From positions 1 through 6,941 of the forward strand of contig JABHBC010000231.1 of the NCBI GenBank assembly GCA_018674025.1: DNA of 6,941 nt. The letters are read 5' to 3'. This DNA is from Flavobacteriaceae bacterium (GTDB lineage: Bacteria; Bacteroidota; Bacteroidia; Flavobacteriales; Flavobacteriaceae). Shown here one piece after another: positions 6,092 through 6,941 of this stretch. Position numbers and translations under genes: made by a program. The notes beneath the pieces were generated by a model. It did no database searches, had not been told where the DNA came from, and saw only the letters and a program-made list of their open reading frames with translations. The first letter of the stretch is position 1. Each line of letters opens with the position of its first letter.

Positions 6092-6847
6092 TTACTTCAA
6101 TTTTGAAGACATTTCAACATTCAGTTCTGCAGTCTCTACAGTAATACCCCATAATTCTTCAATAGCCGCAGTTGCAGCCCTTTCATCATTACGATGAGTT
6201 CTCCACCCATGCATTTTGTTATACTCTTGAACATAATCAACATCGGGGTTTGTCATTTCACCCATACCCTCTGCATGACTATTGTAAGGCTCTACTTCCA
6301 ATAATTGTTGAGATTCTCCACCAGAAACTAACATAAATAGTCCTGTGATTCCAGAATACCCTAATTCTTTCTGTAATTTAGTATTGTTTCTCCAGAATCT
6401 TAAAAAATCTGACATCTTACCTCTTTTGATAGTGTAAGTTGTCATTTTTACAAATCTAGCTGGTGGTAAATCATTATCCCAGTTTTGACTAAAACCTTTC
6501 ATTCTCCACCATCTTATATTTCCATCATTTGACTCAACATAAGGCATAACATGTTTACCCCAATATGCTAATTCAGCAGTGTTGTCTTCGTCAAATGCAG
6601 AGGAATCTCTATTTCCCATAACTCTCATATACTTACCTTGGTCTTGCCCAGTAATAATTTGATATGTAGCCATAGAAGTTTCAGCTGTCCCGTTAAACTT
6701 ATCTGTCTTTTTAGCAACTCCTGCTTCAAATTCAGCATTCATTCCTTTTTTTGGTGTCCATTTGTTAGTTTGCCAATATTCTCTGTTTGTATTAGTTTGA
6801 GAAAAAGCAAAAAATGGAATTAATAATAGTACTAGTAATTTTTTCAT
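6092..6847 (-). CDS. Secreted protein of unknown function with an apparent internal duplication
   Basis: I do not recognise a named family for this 251-residue protein. It starts with a clear signal peptide, MKKLLVLLLIPFFAFSQ, probably cut after Ser16. There is no cysteine near the site, so it is not a lipoprotein, and it should be periplasmic or outside the cell. There is no C-terminal sorting domain. The mature protein seems to hold two related halves 108 residues apart: WTPKKGMNAEF at 30-40 aligns without gaps with YTIKRGKMSDF at 138-148, and TYQIITG at 61-67 falls on GLFMLVS at 169-175. The strand-helix-strand pattern suggests two ferredoxin-like (dimeric alpha/beta-barrel type) domains, but this fold is inference. 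Aromatic clusters (YW at 24-25, YW at 95-96, RWW at 112-114) could line a ligand pocket. The gene appears to stand alone, with a terminator after it and only A+T-rich leader before it. The start is the only ATG that includes the signal peptide. Confidence 0.88.
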   Translation of the reverse strand: MKKLLVLLLIPFFAFSQTNTNREYWQTNKWTPKKGMNAEFEAGVAKKTDKFNGTAETSMATYQIITGQDQGKYMRVMGNRDSSAFDEDNTAELAYWGKHVMPYVESNDGNIRWWRMKGFSQNWDNDLPPARFVKMTTYTIKRGKMSDFLRFWRNNTKLQKELGYSGITGLFMLVSGGESQQLLEVEPYNSHAEGMGEMTNPDVDYVQEYNKMHGWRTHRNDERAATAAIEELWGITVETAELNVEMSSKLK

Positions 6848-6895
6848 TTTTATAATTTTATATAGTTAATAAAAACTAAACTAAAAATTATAAAA
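6848..6895. repeat. A/T-only 12-bp inverted repeat in the leader of the secreted-protein gene
   Basis: TTTTATAATTTT (6848-6859) is the exact complement of AAAATTATAAAA (6884-6895), with 24 bases between. The left arm directly abuts the start codon of the secreted-protein gene, so in the mRNA the hairpin would occupy the ribosome-binding region. The arms contain only A-T pairs and would be unstable. Chance is a real possibility in a leader this A+T-rich. I found no exact TAnnTTTG promoter box on the minus strand in 6848-6941; the promoter may be degenerate or beyond the window. Confidence 0.3.
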
Positions 6896-6941
6896 TGACG
6901 AATTTTAAATAAAAGGAGAAATTACAATAAATAAAAAAGAA

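Noticed and set aside
5314..6197. Several plus-strand open frames antisense to der and across the der upstream gap
   Set aside because: They overlap the fully conserved der gene, the strong terminator and the end of the secreted-protein gene, and have no family resemblance. The one at 5994-6197 would run straight through the terminator stem.
6872..6886. Tandem ACTAA units as a possible repeat array or binding site
   Set aside because: There are only two copies in a low-complexity A+T-rich leader, which is not distinguishable from chance.
6894..6911. ATG on the plus strand at 6894-6896 as a possible small gene start
   Set aside because: The frame stops after five codons (MTNFK).
6911..6941. 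AAAAGGAGAA on the plus strand near the right edge, resembling a Shine-Dalgarno sequence
   Set aside because: No ATG, GTG or TTG follows at a suitable distance within the window, and genes in this genome do not appear to use such sequences. A plus-strand gene beyond the edge cannot be judged.
1..6941. Search by eye for a defence system, CRISPR array, toxin-antitoxin pair, mobile element, tRNA or riboswitch
   Set aside because: Almost the whole window is filled by identified genes. The gaps are short and show only promoter-like, terminator-like and simple A+T-rich sequence.

Overview
The window looks like chromosomal housekeeping DNA from a low-GC member of the Bacteroidota, most likely a marine-type Flavobacteriia. 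Four things suggest this: strong A+T richness; start codons without Shine-Dalgarno sequences; upstream boxes matching the Bacteroidota -7 consensus TAnnTTTG; and protein sequences (M23 peptidase, minimal MerR protein, DUF983 protein) that read like the conserved flavobacterial versions. The taxonomic call is inference from recalled family sequences, not from a search.

Layout, left to right. Positions 1-3277 hold three minus-strand genes reading leftwards from one start region: alaS (alanyl-tRNA synthetase), a small DUF983 zinc-ribbon membrane protein that begins with TTG, and the first 76 codons of a PLP-dependent threonine/serine dehydratase that runs off the left edge. The gaps are 28 and 18 bases with no terminator, so the three are probably cotranscribed. 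Positions 3278-3379 form a compact divergent promoter region with two -7 boxes facing each other across a small dyad. Positions 3380-4680 carry a plus-strand pair whose stop and start codons overlap: an inner-membrane-anchored M23 (LytM-type) peptidoglycan endopeptidase and a minimal MerR-family DNA-binding protein. Positions 4683-5984 carry der (engA), the two-G-domain ribosome-assembly GTPase, on the minus strand, its stop only two bases from the merR stop. A near-perfect hairpin flanked by A and T tracts (6033-6068) is a clear intrinsic terminator. Positions 6092-6847 encode a minus-strand secreted protein of 251 residues and unknown function that appears to consist of two copies of one domain. 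The last 94 bases are an extremely A+T-rich leader of that gene.

Together the genes cover translation (AlaRS, Der), cell-wall remodelling (M23 peptidase), amino-acid catabolism (dehydratase) and regulation (MerR protein). I saw no CRISPR array, mobile element, toxin-antitoxin pair, phage gene, tRNA or rRNA, and no clear sign of a new multi-gene system. The least explained items are the duplicated secreted protein, the overlapping divergent promoters with a central dyad next to a minimal MerR gene, and the short palindrome-bearing leader of der.
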